A program made the translations under genes and the position numbers. Shown here in pieces: positions 1 to 8,904 of a stretch of DNA of 64,000 bases; position 1 is the stretch's first letter; each line of letters starts with the position of its first letter. The notes under the pieces are model-generated. The model had not been told where the DNA came from. It saw only the letters and a list, made by a program, of their open reading frames with translations, and did not search any database. This DNA comes from an uncultured Treponema sp. (GTDB lineage: Bacteria; Spirochaetota; Spirochaetia; Treponematales; Treponemataceae): the NCBI GenBank assembly GCA_934718065.1, contig CAKUZR010000001.1:1-64000 (forward strand). Direction: 5' to 3'.

Positions 1-14
1 TGTAAATCCATTGG

Positions 15-37
15 CCAGTTTTGCTTGTCAAAACTGG
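15..37. repeat. Perfect short inverted repeat before the truncated rpn
   Basis: CCAGTTTTG and CAAAACTGG form a 9-bp stem with a 5-nt loop. No T-run follows on either side, so it is not a convincing intrinsic terminator. It lies just before the point where similarity to the intact rpn copy begins (about position 91). It could be a junction or the end of whatever removed the first part of the gene. Confidence 0.4.
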
Positions 38-77
38 AAACAAAACCTGAAATGGCAATGTTATGAAAGATAAGTAA

Positions 78-734
78 GTGGTTTTGTTAGAGATGCAAAC
101 CGTAGTCAAATCAGACGAAGGCCTTAGAATGCGCTACTACCAGAGCGTGATCGACGTTGAACACCTTAGCCGCGGTGAAAGCTACCGCAGGATGAAGGAA
201 TCTTACGTAATCTTCATCTGCCTTGCGGACCCGTTCGGCGACGGAAAGCCTGTGTACAGCTTCGTCACAAGGGAAGAGGATGGCGACAGGATTCTGAATG
301 ACAGAATTCACAAAGTGATTTATAATGCAAGCGACTTCGCGAAGGCGGGAAGCCCGGCGGTGCGCTCGTTCCTGGAGTTCCTGAAAAACCGCTCCGCGTC
401 GGACGCCATCACCCGCCGAATCCAGACCGAAGTCGAGGTGTGCAAGAGCCACCAGAAATGGAGGGCAGAGTATATGCTGTGGAATGACCAGGTGCGCGAA
501 TGGAAAGAGGAAGCCCGCGAGGAAGGACTTGCGGAGGGGCGAGCTGAAGGACGGGAAGAAGGACGTGAGGAAGGACGTGAGGAAGGCAGAGCAGCTGGAA
601 TCGCCGAGGGCAAAAAAGAAAACGCCATTGAAACCGCAAGAAAACTTCTGAAATGCAATGTTTCTGCAGGGATAATATCCGAATGCACAGGGCTTTCTCT
701 GAAGGAGCTGGACGGGCTGAAAAAGCAGATGTAG
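78..734 (+). pseudogene. Truncated Rpn-family (PD-(D/E)XK) nuclease, copy A1
   Basis: This is the C-terminal part of an Rpn/YhgA-like nuclease annotated as a putative transposase or recombination-promoting nuclease. From Glu-Met-Gln near residue 5 up to the EAREEG segment (about residue 150) it is nearly identical to the intact protein at 7681-8490, with one amino-acid difference seen. The first ~90 residues are missing, including the RLD aspartate of the active site. Only the ExQ motif remains, at the very start. The C-terminal tail has tandem EGREEGR units followed by a small helical domain, and differs completely from the tail of the intact copy. The GTG start at 78 is only the first in-frame start. 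Without the catalytic Asp it is very likely inactive as a nuclease, although a tail-only product is conceivable. Confidence 0.8.
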
Positions 735-755
735 TTTCTTCACGGGCTTACGAGC

Positions 756-803
756 AAAAAAAAGAGGAATGCCCCCCCTGTTTTCAGGACATTCCTCTTT
801 TTA
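756..803. terminator. Bidirectional terminator between rpn A1 and pullulanase
   Basis: GAGGAATG (764-771) pairs with CATTCCTC (790-797). An A-run precedes the stem and a T-run follows it, so it can act in both directions for the convergent truncated rpn and pullulanase genes. Confidence 0.8.
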
Positions 804-823
804 TTTTCTAGAGCTTTTTTATT

Positions 824-3577
824 CTATTTCTTCAGAATCACAAACGATTTCGCTGGAACGGAAGCCGCGACAGCACCTTCCGTTGGAGTTCCGCTTGAAA
901 CATCAACAGATTTTGCATAGCCGCTTGCGTCAATCTTCACAGCATTGTCAGTCGCGTTGAAATATACGCAGAAATCGCCGGTTGTGTATTTTGTTACGCC
1001 TTCAGAAACAGTTGAAGCCGCCGCTCTAGAGCCAGATCCAAAAGATTCAAGATTAGTCTGTCTTAAAGCAATTAGTCCTTTGTAAGTATTGCAAACATCT
1101 GAATATGTTGCCGCAAAGTCAAGGTTAATTCCATTTTTTCCAATTGGCGATTTATAACTATTTTCATCACCTCTCTTTGTTCTAAGGAATTCCTGTCCAC
1201 CGTTTATGAAGGCTGTTCCCTGGCTCAACATTACATATGCAGCTGCAAGAGTATCTTGTTTTTTCACCGTAACAAGCCCATTTACTCCAATTTTTGAGAA
1301 CAAATCGCCAGCAGCATTTGTTTTTCCAAGATAAGAAATTGCAAGTTTATCAAATAAAGTATAGTTATCATGACATTCAACATAGTGAAGCGAAAGTTCT
1401 GGCTTGCCTGTTTCATTACGCTTATTTTTACCAGACTTGCCAATCAATCCGTTCACAATGTCTGCATCATTGAAAGTTCCCTGAACCTGACCTTGCTTGA
1501 ATCCATCAAACTCAGCGCCCTTAATCGCATCACGGAAATCATCATCAAACGCACCGACTCCATAAGGACTCGAATTCACTGCTTGAACAGTTCCATTCTT
1601 TACTTCGCTGGTTCCTCCAGTCCATGGTTCACCATAAATCATTACTTTAGGATCAATTTTATAAAGTTCATCATAGATTTCTTTCATTGTTTCCTTTGAA
1701 ATGCAGCCCATCAGGTCAAAACGGAATCCGTTAAAGTGATAATCCTGCATCCAATGTTTAAGAGATTCTATGATATATTTTTTTCCCATTGGAGCCTCTG
1801 TGTCAACTTCATTTCCACAACCGGAACCATTAGAATATTCTCCAGAATCAGCAAAGCGATAGAAATAATACGGCACAGTTGAATCATAAAGAGAGCCTGA
1901 TAAAGTCCCGTTTGTATGATTGTAAACAACATCCATAATCACAGCTATTCCTGCATCATGGAAAGCTGCTACAAGTTCTCTTAGTTCTTTTACAGCTTGT
2001 GTTCCATCTTTATAGCCTTCTGTCGTATAACGTCCTTCTGGAGCATTATAATGATATGGATTGTATCCCCAGTTATAACCAGTGTTGTCATTTGTTTCTG
2101 CAAATTCAAAAACAGGAAGAAGCTGAACATGAGTAATTCCCATTTCCTGTATATGCTTAATTACTTTTGAACCATTAGCAATTGTAAGATATTTTCCAAC
2201 GTTTCCTGCAGAACTATCCTCTGCATACGACCAGTCTGTTATATGCATTTCATATATAACAGCATCACTATTTTTAGAACCTTCAAAAGGATTGTAATAA
2301 CCAGTTTCACCGTAAACTGTATCATTTTTACGTCCAGTAGGAATTGCTTCTGAAGATTTATTGATATCCACTATTTGAGATGCAATGGCATCTGGACTAA
2401 CAGCTTTACTCCAGATATCAGATACATAGTATGTCACACCGGAGTTTGTAATCTGATATTTATAATACTTATATGAAGAAACATTTTCACATGTGTATGA
2501 CCACACTCCTGAATCTGAATCTTTTCTCATTTGGAATATATCAGCAGGATTTCCTTTTAATTCTGAATCTGTAAGCTGCCCAACAGATTTCGCCGCGATA
2601 CTTGCTGCGTTAAAATTGCCAACAGCATCAGAATTTTCATAAACCAAAAGTTTGACATCGCTTGCTATTGGTGCCCAAGTTTTAAATATTGCTTTATTCT
2701 CATCAAGAGTTAATCCAAGGTCATTTCCATCATATACAGGAGACTCTTTCGCTGCTCCCTGAACGCTTACTGAACAACCATTCTTTGGATTAAACAAATT
2801 ATGCTTGATAACCCAGTTTTTAGAAGAGTCCATGTTAGAACCAAGTGTAATCAACACGTTTCTTGCATTATTCTTATTCCTTTTTAATTTATTGTCGTAA
2901 TTTACAACATCAATAACTGGACAAATTTCACTATCAGATTCAACTGTAAAGCCATTTGAATCCGGAAGTAACTGCAAGCCATAGCTTACAGAAAGAGAAG
3001 CCCTAATCTGTGTTTTCGAAATTGAAACAGCACTTGTAATGGTGGGAGATATATTGTCCGAAACTTCATAAACTCCTGTATCACCGCTTAAAACCATAAA
3101 ATGCTTAGAAGTTGAAAGTGTCATTTTCTGATCCGTTCCAGGATCTTTGGTCCAGCCTTCATTGCGAATAATAAAACCTAAATCTTTATTTCCATTAATG
3201 CCAGTTTTTATTTGTGAAACCGAACTGCAAAGCTGCGAAATATTCCAATATCCAATAGTGATTCCTTCAACTGTTGTTACAGCGGCTTTTCCAATTGTTG
3301 CATCATAACCCAACTGTCCATCTCCACTGCCTTCCCAGAGCCAAAGCCCCCAGTTTTTATAATCGCCATCAGGTCTGTAATAAAAAAGAATTACATCCTC
3401 TGCTGAAACTGAAACTTTTGAGGCTGCTATCAAAGCAGGTTCAGCACTTCCTAGTGTACCAGGGACAACATCTGGCTCGCTGTTTGAAGAACTTCCATCA
3501 GAAGAACATCCAATAAATGCAAGTGAAAAACCTAAAATACCTGCAATGAATACAAGCACTTTGTTTTTTTTACTCAT
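824..3577 (-). CDS. pulA: Type I pullulanase, surface lipoprotein
   Basis: 917-residue GH13 debranching enzyme that hydrolyses alpha-1,6 bonds of pullulan and starch. A signal peptide ends in the lipobox FIGC with Cys24, so it is probably membrane-anchored outside the cytoplasm. Residues ~57-170 resemble a CBM41 (pullulanase-associated) domain, ~285-395 a CBM48, and ~435 onward the catalytic barrel. The type I pullulanase signature YNWGYNP is at 501-507. Region I VIMDVVYNH is at 547-555, the nucleophile Asp621 lies in GFRFDLMG, the acid/base Glu650 in YGEPW, and the transition-state Asp737 in HDNYT, so the active site is complete. The start is preceded by CAGGAGAAATTT. It is the last gene of a minus-strand starch locus, 138 nt after the lipoprotein gene and separated from it by a terminator, so it probably also has its own promoter. 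Confidence 0.93.
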   Translation of the reverse strand: MSKKNKVLVFIAGILGFSLAFIGCSSDGSSSNSEPDVVPGTLGSAEPALIAASKVSVSAEDVILFYYRPDGDYKNWGLWLWEGSGDGQLGYDATIGKAAVTTVEGITIGYWNISQLCSSVSQIKTGINGNKDLGFIIRNEGWTKDPGTDQKMTLSTSKHFMVLSGDTGVYEVSDNISPTITSAVSISKTQIRASLSVSYGLQLLPDSNGFTVESDSEICPVIDVVNYDNKLKRNKNNARNVLITLGSNMDSSKNWVIKHNLFNPKNGCSVSVQGAAKESPVYDGNDLGLTLDENKAIFKTWAPIASDVKLLVYENSDAVGNFNAASIAAKSVGQLTDSELKGNPADIFQMRKDSDSGVWSYTCENVSSYKYYKYQITNSGVTYYVSDIWSKAVSPDAIASQIVDINKSSEAIPTGRKNDTVYGETGYYNPFEGSKNSDAVIYEMHITDWSYAEDSSAGNVGKYLTIANGSKVIKHIQEMGITHVQLLPVFEFAETNDNTGYNWGYNPYHYNAPEGRYTTEGYKDGTQAVKELRELVAAFHDAGIAVIMDVVYNHTNGTLSGSLYDSTVPYYFYRFADSGEYSNGSGCGNEVDTEAPMGKKYIIESLKHWMQDYHFNGFRFDLMGCISKETMKEIYDELYKIDPKVMIYGEPWTGGTSEVKNGTVQAVNSSPYGVGAFDDDFRDAIKGAEFDGFKQGQVQGTFNDADIVNGLIGKSGKNKRNETGKPELSLHYVECHDNYTLFDKLAISYLGKTNAAGDLFSKIGVNGLVTVKKQDTLAAAYVMLSQGTAFINGGQEFLRTKRGDENSYKSPIGKNGINLDFAATYSDVCNTYKGLIALRQTNLESFGSGSRAAASTVSEGVTKYTTGDFCVYFNATDNAVKIDASGYAKSVDVSSGTPTEGAVAASVPAKSFVILKK

Positions 3578-3619
3578 AAATTTCTCCTGTTTATAATGAG
3601 TTTAAATAATAAACTTCTC

Positions 3620-3647
3620 AAATTTCGATTTAATAAAACCGAAATTT
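3620..3647. promoter_or_regulatory. Inverted repeat upstream of pulA
   Basis: AAATTTCGATTT and AAACCGAAATTT form 12-bp arms with one mismatch around a 4-nt AATA loop. It lies about 45-70 nt before the pulA start and just beyond the terminator of the upstream gene. It could be an operator for a starch-responsive repressor or an RNA hairpin; no protein can be assigned from sequence alone. Confidence 0.45.
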
Positions 3648-3654
3648 CAAAAGT

Positions 3655-3698
3655 CTACAAAAAAAACGGACTGAGCCCTGAAATGAGCCCAATCCGTC
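3655..3698 (-). terminator. Intrinsic terminator after the starch-locus lipoprotein
   Basis: Read on the minus strand, ACGGATTGGGCT pairs with AGGGCTCAGTCCGT (G-U pairs included) and is followed by a run of at least six T. It lies ~20 nt after the stop codon of the gene at 3716-4849. Confidence 0.75.
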
Positions 3699-3715
3699 CT
3701 AATAAGCTTTTTTTA

Positions 3716-4849
3716 TTAGCTGTTTTTTTCAACGAGAGTCAACTCGTCAGCTTCGCAGTCATACTGAATGATGTATTTTTTGAAATCTTTCACATTGTCA
3801 ACATTCTTTGTTCCACCGCCAACTTTAATATCCCAGAATCCGTTATCGGCATCCTCTGGAGCAGTCATCTGAAGCGGAATAGAATCAATTGTAAGACGCG
3901 TACTTTCAATTGAAATTTCTACAGTACCATCTGTTACTATACCGTTGTTTGGAGTTGTCTTATCCCAAGCATTTTTAGGAACCCACCCTTCAAGAAAGTA
4001 AACAGATTTTCCTTCATATTCATCAGCATTAATTACTTTTAGTCCAACAACATCGATGTACTTAATCTGTTCAACAGTCATTGTTACGACTTCATCAACT
4101 GTTGTTTCAATAACAACATTGTATGGGCGATCAACAATAAGACCAGTTACCACCGGATGCTTATCTTTTCCAGATTCAAGAGTAATTGGTTCTGCTCCAA
4201 CCGCAAATGAAGTGTCTACAGAGCATTCATAACGACCAGAATCCCAAGACTGTCTAGCAAGCGCAAGCTGCTGTGTTTCTGCCGTTGCTGTAAATTCAAC
4301 TTTGTAAACAACATTGCCAGTTGCAGGATCTTTTATAGGATTCCACAAAAGGTTTGAGGCTGTTCCATTCCAACCAGAATCAAGCGAGCGAATAAAATAT
4401 CCATCAAGCAAGAAATATTTCGGCTCTTTTGCTTCTGTAATTTCTACAAGAATTTTTCCATCCACATCTGGCGTGAATTTAAAGTTGTATGTAGAACCTT
4501 TTGAAAGATCTTTTGTTTTTGCGTTATAAGCACCGAAACCGTTGTCTACAGCAGTTACGTCACCTTTCATAAGATCTCCACCAGTCTGATTTTTCCAACT
4601 ATCAGAATCTTCTGCCAAGCAAAACTGAACATTTACAGCATCAGCGACAACCACAGCAGTATAAGAACCGTCTCCGTTATCAGTAATGGATGGTGCTGTA
4701 GCATCTTTCCAGCCTGAATTAGAGCCAATAACTTTTAAACTTTCAGTAAGATTGATTTTAGTTACCACTGCATCATGCAAATCACCAGAACATCCGATGA
4801 GTCCCAGAGCTATTGCACCAGCAGCAAGTAATGAAAGTATTTTCTTCAT
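3716..4849 (-). CDS. Putative starch-locus lipoprotein of unknown fold
   Basis: 377-residue predicted lipoprotein: a signal peptide ends in LIGC with Cys20. The rest looks like three beta-rich modules of roughly 90-110 residues (about 38-125, 138-235 and 265-370), each with a conserved glycine/tryptophan pattern such as NSGWKDA, DSGWNG and EGWVPKNAW. I do not recognise a named family. The modular architecture and the position between an outer-membrane CBM48 barrel and a pullulanase suggest an alpha-glucan-binding surface protein, comparable in role to the Bacteroidetes SusE/SusF proteins, but that is inference from context. The start has a good ribosome site (AGGAGAAAAATA). It lies 223 nt after the CBM48 gene, so transcription through the intergenic hairpins or a separate promoter is possible. 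Confidence 0.7.
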   Translation of the reverse strand: MKKILSLLAAGAIALGLIGCSGDLHDAVVTKINLTESLKVIGSNSGWKDATAPSITDNGDGSYTAVVVADAVNVQFCLAEDSDSWKNQTGGDLMKGDVTAVDNGFGAYNAKTKDLSKGSTYNFKFTPDVDGKILVEITEAKEPKYFLLDGYFIRSLDSGWNGTASNLLWNPIKDPATGNVVYKVEFTATAETQQLALARQSWDSGRYECSVDTSFAVGAEPITLESGKDKHPVVTGLIVDRPYNVVIETTVDEVVTMTVEQIKYIDVVGLKVINADEYEGKSVYFLEGWVPKNAWDKTTPNNGIVTDGTVEISIESTRLTIDSIPLQMTAPEDADNGFWDIKVGGGTKNVDNVKDFKKYIIQYDCEADELTLVEKNS

Positions 4850-4909
4850 TATTTTTCTCCTAAAAAGGATTTTTCAATTTCAATGAAATCCTAAAGCGTT
4901 TCAAATCAC

Positions 4910-5000
4910 GATGATTTTGATAGTTTTTAAGACAATACCAAAATCATCATATATTGATTCGCTTTCGCCATTTTTCTAACACAAGGCATTTTATGCCTTG
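4910..5000. repeat. Two inverted repeats in the starch-locus intergenic region
   Basis: GATGATTTTGATA (4910-4922) pairs with the CCAAAATCATC side (4938-4948). Separately, CAAGGCAT (4982-4989) pairs with ATGCCTTG (4993-5000). They lie between the CBM48 barrel gene and the lipoprotein gene. Neither has a long T-run, so they may be mRNA processing or stability hairpins giving different expression of the two genes, or operators. Confidence 0.45.
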
Positions 5001-5072
5001 TAACCACTAACAGATAAAAATCTGTCGGTAAACCATCGGCAAACACGGATGTTTTGCCCACAGCGGTTTTGA

Positions 5073-7382
5073 TTAAATATCCCAGCGGATACCTACGCGC
5101 ATTGCAGCACGTCCGTCGTACCAGTCAACAGGATCGATATTACCTTTTCCTTCTTTTTCAACAGAACCCTTTACATTTGCACGGTCAAGATTCAGGTTAT
5201 CCTGTCCGTCTCCGAAGTGCTTGAACGGATCCATGTTGTATACGAACTGTGCGTAAACAATAGGTTTCTTAGCGGCCTTGAACTGCTTTGAAACGCCTAC
5301 TGCAAACGCGAACGGATTGTTTGTGTCTGAATCAAATGACTCTGCGCTTGCAGTGTTCTCTGTCTTGATTCCGATTGCAAGGTTCGCTGTGATGTCCATC
5401 GGGAATTTAACCTGTCCAACCAATGTGTTGAAATATTTAACGCTGTTAGACATATCAAGTCCGTAGTAAACATTTACGCCTTTGACAATGTCGCTGTCTG
5501 GCTTCATGCTGAACGTAGCTCCGGCTTTCTTGAAGCGGAACGCTGAGTCTGAAGCACCGTATTTGTTAGCTTCGTCTTCATCGATTCCATCCATATATTT
5601 ATACGCTTTGTAGTTCATATCGCTATAAGCGCCGATTGTGATGCCATAATCTTCAAGAGTGTATGTAACAGCAGGATTAAATGTGAATTCTACACCACCG
5701 TTCTCGCCGTTATAAAGAAGAGCCTGATTGTCATCAAAACGGTTGTCATACCAAGAAGGACGAGCCGCCTTGCTCTGAACTACAACATCATCTGTCGCGT
5801 CAAATTTCATGAACGGCATTTTTGCAGCAACACCAAGATTGATTTTCACATTCTCGCCAGCATTTACAAATCCATCGAACTTAACTCTCTGTTCATTTGC
5901 AACACCAAGTTCGTCTGAAAGGTCAAAAGTTGCATCATCATGATTTTCTCGAACATACAACATAGATGCCTGTGCACCACGGAATCGATATTCAAGGTTT
6001 GTTCCGAACATATCATTTTCAAAGCCGAGTCTTACGTTTCCAGCAAGTTTCTGAGCACTGAAGTCAGATTCGCGATACCAGATGTCTGTTGAATATCCAA
6101 AATAATCAATAGCGTTGTCAGCTGCGCCATCAAGAAATTCTTTCTGATGTGTTGAAACAAGAGCCTGAACAGCTACGTTGATTTTTCCTGCATCAAGGCT
6201 AAATGTATCTTTAGCTCCAAGAATAAAGTCATGCTCTACAGGTTTGTAGAAGATATAATCTCCATCATACATACCGTTTGTCTGGAAATCGATAGCAAGG
6301 TCGTCTTTCTTAACTCCAGCCCATCCCCAGTAGCCGTATTTTGTACCTTTTCGGTCAGCAGTACGGTTCGGAGCAAATCCAATGTCCCACACAAGGCCAG
6401 TAGCTTCCTCAAGTTTTGCAGCGGCTTTTGAACCAAGACTGAACACATTGAAACCACCGACATGCTGATAGCCAGCATCCCAGTTGCCTGTAACAGTTTT
6501 CCAAGTAATAGCCTGACGAACATCCGGCTTAGCATAGTTGAAGCCTGTTACAAAATTAATATAAGGAGTGCTGAAACCAAACTTGAGATGCCCAAGGAAT
6601 GGTCTTGAACCAGGACCTGGAACCGTTTCTCCAGCAACACTTTCGTTGTTCATTGTTGACTGTGCAAGATACTGAACAGGATTTGCAACAAGACCGCTGA
6701 TAAGTTTTTTGAAACCTTCATCCCAGTCAATTGTTACATCATCATACTGATTTTTCTGATAAAGATAATTAATTCCCTGGTTGCCATCATAGTTTTCAAG
6801 ATCAGATTCTGCCAATGCAATTTCGATATACAATGGGCAATTAGGAAGGAAGTTTCCTGCAAATTTATTGTAAGATTTTGCACCAATTGACACAGAGTCA
6901 AGGTCAAGACCTTTCTTTGTTGAATCAATTTTTCCCTGTGTGACATAGTTTGCCTGAACACCAAGCATAGTCCAGCTTACAAAGTTAATCTTCGCCTTTG
7001 AAGCGCCGGCATCGTCGTCCGCGCCGCCAACAAGGTCAGCGATCACGATGTGGCTGTTCTTTCCGCCGAAGCCGTCGTCAACGAAGTCAGGAGCGCGGAG
7101 GTCTGTTGTCCAGTTGCCGTCGCTGATGAACTTGTAGCGGGCCTCCTCGCCCATCTTGAATGTGCGGGTAATAGAGAATCCTTTGTCTCCCTTTGTCATA
7201 GGAAGCGCCCCGTCCTGCCAGCTTGTGAAGTCGCCGGCAAGAAGTACTTCCGTCGCACGAGGGTTTCCGTAGAAGAACGTTACATCCACAGTCCCGTCGG
7301 CGTTTTTCTTCGCAGAAACATCGGCGAACAAGCCCGCCAAGGAAACTGCCAAGATTGAGATGAAAGCGAATAATTTTTTCAT
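5073..7382 (-). CDS. CBM48-containing outer-membrane-type protein
   Basis: 769 residues. A signal peptide covers ~1-20. Residues ~22-120 form a glycogen/starch-binding E-set domain (CBM48-like; note VLLAGDFTSWQ, RYKFISDGNW and the FGGKNS end). The remaining ~640 residues are rich in alternating aromatic and polar residues with Gly/Asp/Asn turns, as in a beta-barrel. I infer an outer-membrane protein that binds or passes maltodextrins for the pullulanase downstream. The start is set at ATG 7382 because GGAGG lies 5 nt before it; the TTG twelve bases upstream overlaps that ribosome site and is not credible. A good promoter lies at 7585-7612, giving a leader of nearly 200 nt. It is the first gene of the starch locus. 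Confidence 0.75.
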   Translation of the reverse strand: MKKLFAFISILAVSLAGLFADVSAKKNADGTVDVTFFYGNPRATEVLLAGDFTSWQDGALPMTKGDKGFSITRTFKMGEEARYKFISDGNWTTDLRAPDFVDDGFGGKNSHIVIADLVGGADDDAGASKAKINFVSWTMLGVQANYVTQGKIDSTKKGLDLDSVSIGAKSYNKFAGNFLPNCPLYIEIALAESDLENYDGNQGINYLYQKNQYDDVTIDWDEGFKKLISGLVANPVQYLAQSTMNNESVAGETVPGPGSRPFLGHLKFGFSTPYINFVTGFNYAKPDVRQAITWKTVTGNWDAGYQHVGGFNVFSLGSKAAAKLEEATGLVWDIGFAPNRTADRKGTKYGYWGWAGVKKDDLAIDFQTNGMYDGDYIFYKPVEHDFILGAKDTFSLDAGKINVAVQALVSTHQKEFLDGAADNAIDYFGYSTDIWYRESDFSAQKLAGNVRLGFENDMFGTNLEYRFRGAQASMLYVRENHDDATFDLSDELGVANEQRVKFDGFVNAGENVKINLGVAAKMPFMKFDATDDVVVQSKAARPSWYDNRFDDNQALLYNGENGGVEFTFNPAVTYTLEDYGITIGAYSDMNYKAYKYMDGIDEDEANKYGASDSAFRFKKAGATFSMKPDSDIVKGVNVYYGLDMSNSVKYFNTLVGQVKFPMDITANLAIGIKTENTASAESFDSDTNNPFAFAVGVSKQFKAAKKPIVYAQFVYNMDPFKHFGDGQDNLNLDRANVKGSVEKEGKGNIDPVDWYDGRAAMRVGIRWDI

Positions 7383-7584
7383 CTTATCCTCCAATATTGT
7401 ATTGAACGTAAGACTGAAAAACCCTGCTTTTTGCTAGACAGAATCGCCCTTATAGGATGTAGGTTCAACTTTGCCGGTTAAATTTTTGTTTTCGGCTCAG
7501 TATTCCAATGCATCGTTATTTCTGCAGAGTGCAGACAGACATTCCATCATCAAATAATCAGTTTTTCCATTCTTTACTTAATTA

Positions 7585-7612
7585 ATTTTATACTACCTTT
7601 TTTATATGTCAA
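7585..7612 (-). promoter_or_regulatory. Sigma-70-type promoter of the starch locus
   Basis: On the minus strand, -35 TTGACA (7607-7612), a 16-nt spacer and -10 TAAAAT (7585-7590). The expected transcript would start near 7578, about 195 nt before the start codon of the CBM48 barrel gene. I could not assign the long leader (7383-7578) to a known riboswitch. Confidence 0.7.
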
Positions 7613-7623
7613 TAAAAAAAATG

Positions 7624-7656
7624 AAAAAAAAGTAACTTTTTTAACAGATGTCTGTT
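7624..7656 (-). terminator. Tandem palindromes ending rpn A2
   Basis: On the minus strand the rpn A2 stop is followed by the perfect palindrome AACAGACATCTGTT (7643-7656), then AAAAAAGTTACTTTTTT and a long T-rich stretch. Together they should work as an intrinsic terminator. Confidence 0.6.
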
Positions 7657-7680
7657 TTGCCGGCTCCGCCCATAAAAGAA

Positions 7681-8490
7681 TTATTCAAGCCCTTGCTTTA
7701 TTTCAAGAACCTTTTCTATAGAAAGTTTTGTCGCGTCAGCTATCTGCTCTGGTGTGCCGAGCCCCATTTTTATAAGATTTTTAGCTGTTTCCACAGCTTT
7801 GTCGTTCGCACCTTCTGAGAATCCTTCCTCACGGGCTTCCTCTTTCCATTCGCGCACCTGGTCATTCCACAGCATATACTCTGCCCTCCATTTCTGGTGG
7901 CTCTTGCACACCTCGACTTCGGTCTGGATTCGGCGGGTGATGGCGTCCGACGCGGAGCGGTTTTTCAGGAACTCCAGGAACGAGCGCACCGCCGGGCTTC
8001 CCGCCTTCGCGAAGTCGCTTGCATTATAAATCACTTTGTGGATTCTGTCATTCAGAATCCTGTCGCCGTCCTCTTCCCTTGTGACGAAGTTGTATACAGG
8101 CTTTCCGTCGCCGAACGGGTCCGCAAGGCAGATGAAGATTACGTACGACTCTTTCATCCTGCGGTAGCTTTCGCCTCGGCTAAGGTGTTCAACATCGATT
8201 ACGCTCTGGTAGTAGCGCATTCTAAGGCCTTCATCTGATTTGACAACGGTTTGCATTTCAATGTCGATCACTTTATCTGAATCTTCAAGATATGCGTCCA
8301 GACGGACACCGCGCCCGTCGCAAAGCTCGCCCAGTGAATACTGAGATGTCAGGAATTCAATCCTGCCGACTTTTATTCCCAGAAGGCTTTCCACAACGCC
8401 CTTCGCGATTTCAGGATTGCGCATTATCTTGCTGAAAAGAAAGTCGTCCGTGAAAAACAGATCCTCGTATTTTTTTGATTTGTAGCCCAT
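7681..8490 (-). CDS. Rpn-family recombination-promoting nuclease, copy A2
   Basis: 269-residue intact member of the Rpn/YhgA-like PD-(D/E)XK family (PDDEXK_2). The active site is visible: Asp in GRGVRLDAYL (about residue 66) and the ExQ pair in DIEMQ (about 77-80), followed by the family motif RMRYYQ. E. coli Rpn proteins are DNA endonucleases that promote RecA-independent recombination, and some act in phage defence. The last ~50 residues are a separate helical tail reached through a short charged linker (EAREEGFSEGANDK). The body is almost identical to the truncated copy at 78-734, but the tail instead resembles the tail of copy B2 at 10930-11769. The start lies 20 nt from repeat copy A, and the only promoter-like sequence is on the far side of that repeat. 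Confidence 0.85.
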   Translation of the reverse strand: MGYKSKKYEDLFFTDDFLFSKIMRNPEIAKGVVESLLGIKVGRIEFLTSQYSLGELCDGRGVRLDAYLEDSDKVIDIEMQTVVKSDEGLRMRYYQSVIDVEHLSRGESYRRMKESYVIFICLADPFGDGKPVYNFVTREEDGDRILNDRIHKVIYNASDFAKAGSPAVRSFLEFLKNRSASDAITRRIQTEVEVCKSHQKWRAEYMLWNDQVREWKEEAREEGFSEGANDKAVETAKNLIKMGLGTPEQIADATKLSIEKVLEIKQGLE

Positions 8491-8509
8491 CAGACCTCCA
8501 TATTTTGCG

Positions 8510-8792
8510 TGAATGTTGATTTTTTTACAAAAGAGATAGAAGCGCAGGCAGATTTACAGTTTGTGAAGACTTTGGGCGATTGAAGAAATCAAAGTTGCAA
8601 CGCAACCCAAATCCACACAAGCGCAGCGCGAGCCCAATCCGTCCGTCTGGAGCAAACTGGAAATATGCTGGAAGCGGTCTTTCACGATTTGCAAGTCTGC
8701 CTGCGCTTTTGTTTTTTCACAAAAAAACTAATCATTCAGGCTATATAGTTAATAGGGCAAAAATCACAAAAACGGAAATGAATCACAAAAAA
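8510..8792 (-). repeat. Interspersed palindromic repeat, copy A (rpn A2 leader)
   Basis: A ~280-bp unit. Outer ends GAATGTTGATTTTTT and the complement of AAAAAACTAATCATTC pair. Inner arms AAGCGCAGGCAGATTT (from 8539) and GCAAGTCTGCCTGCGCTT (to 8708) pair. The centre holds the family core GAGCCCAATCCGT...CTGGAGCAAACTGG. A conserved CTATATAGTTAATAG block (8741-8755) and AATGAATCACAAAAAAA follow. Oriented as the 5' leader of the minus-strand rpn. Copies B and C share the whole unit; D, E and F share only the palindromic body. The region 8491-8904 holds no credible gene. Confidence 0.85.
8742..8769 (-). promoter_or_regulatory. Predicted promoter of rpn A2 across the repeat
   Basis: Minus strand: TTGTGA (8764-8769), 16 nt, TATATA (8742-8747). 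The predicted start falls at the outer end of repeat A, so the repeat would be transcribed as a ~225-nt structured leader before rpn. Confidence 0.5.
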
Positions 8793-8816
8793 AATATTCT
8801 GAATCTTTAAAAAAAA

Positions 8817-8870
8817 CACGCCGAGTTTTTTTTAAATTCTCGGCGTGCTTTTTTTAAGACTCGGCGTGTT
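8817..8870 (-). terminator. Three-arm terminator after rpn B1
   Basis: CACGCCGAG (8817-8825) can pair with either of two CTCGGCGTG copies (8839-8847 and 8860-8868). On the minus strand the hairpin is followed by a run of eight T, giving a strong intrinsic terminator for the rpn gene at 8905-9657. The duplicated arm gives two alternative folds. Confidence 0.75.
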
Positions 8871-8904
8871 TTCAGTCAATTCTCGCCGGGAATTCTTGTT
8901 TTAA

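Noticed and set aside
320..688. Ser/Arg-rich antisense frame opposite rpn A1
   Set aside because: It mirrors the Glu/Gly/Arg repeat codons on the other strand and has no ribosome site or homologue-like pattern.
7754..8238. Two plus-strand frames opposite rpn A2
   Set aside because: They match the antisense frames of rpn A1 because the rpn bodies are near-identical; conservation is a by-product of the sense gene.
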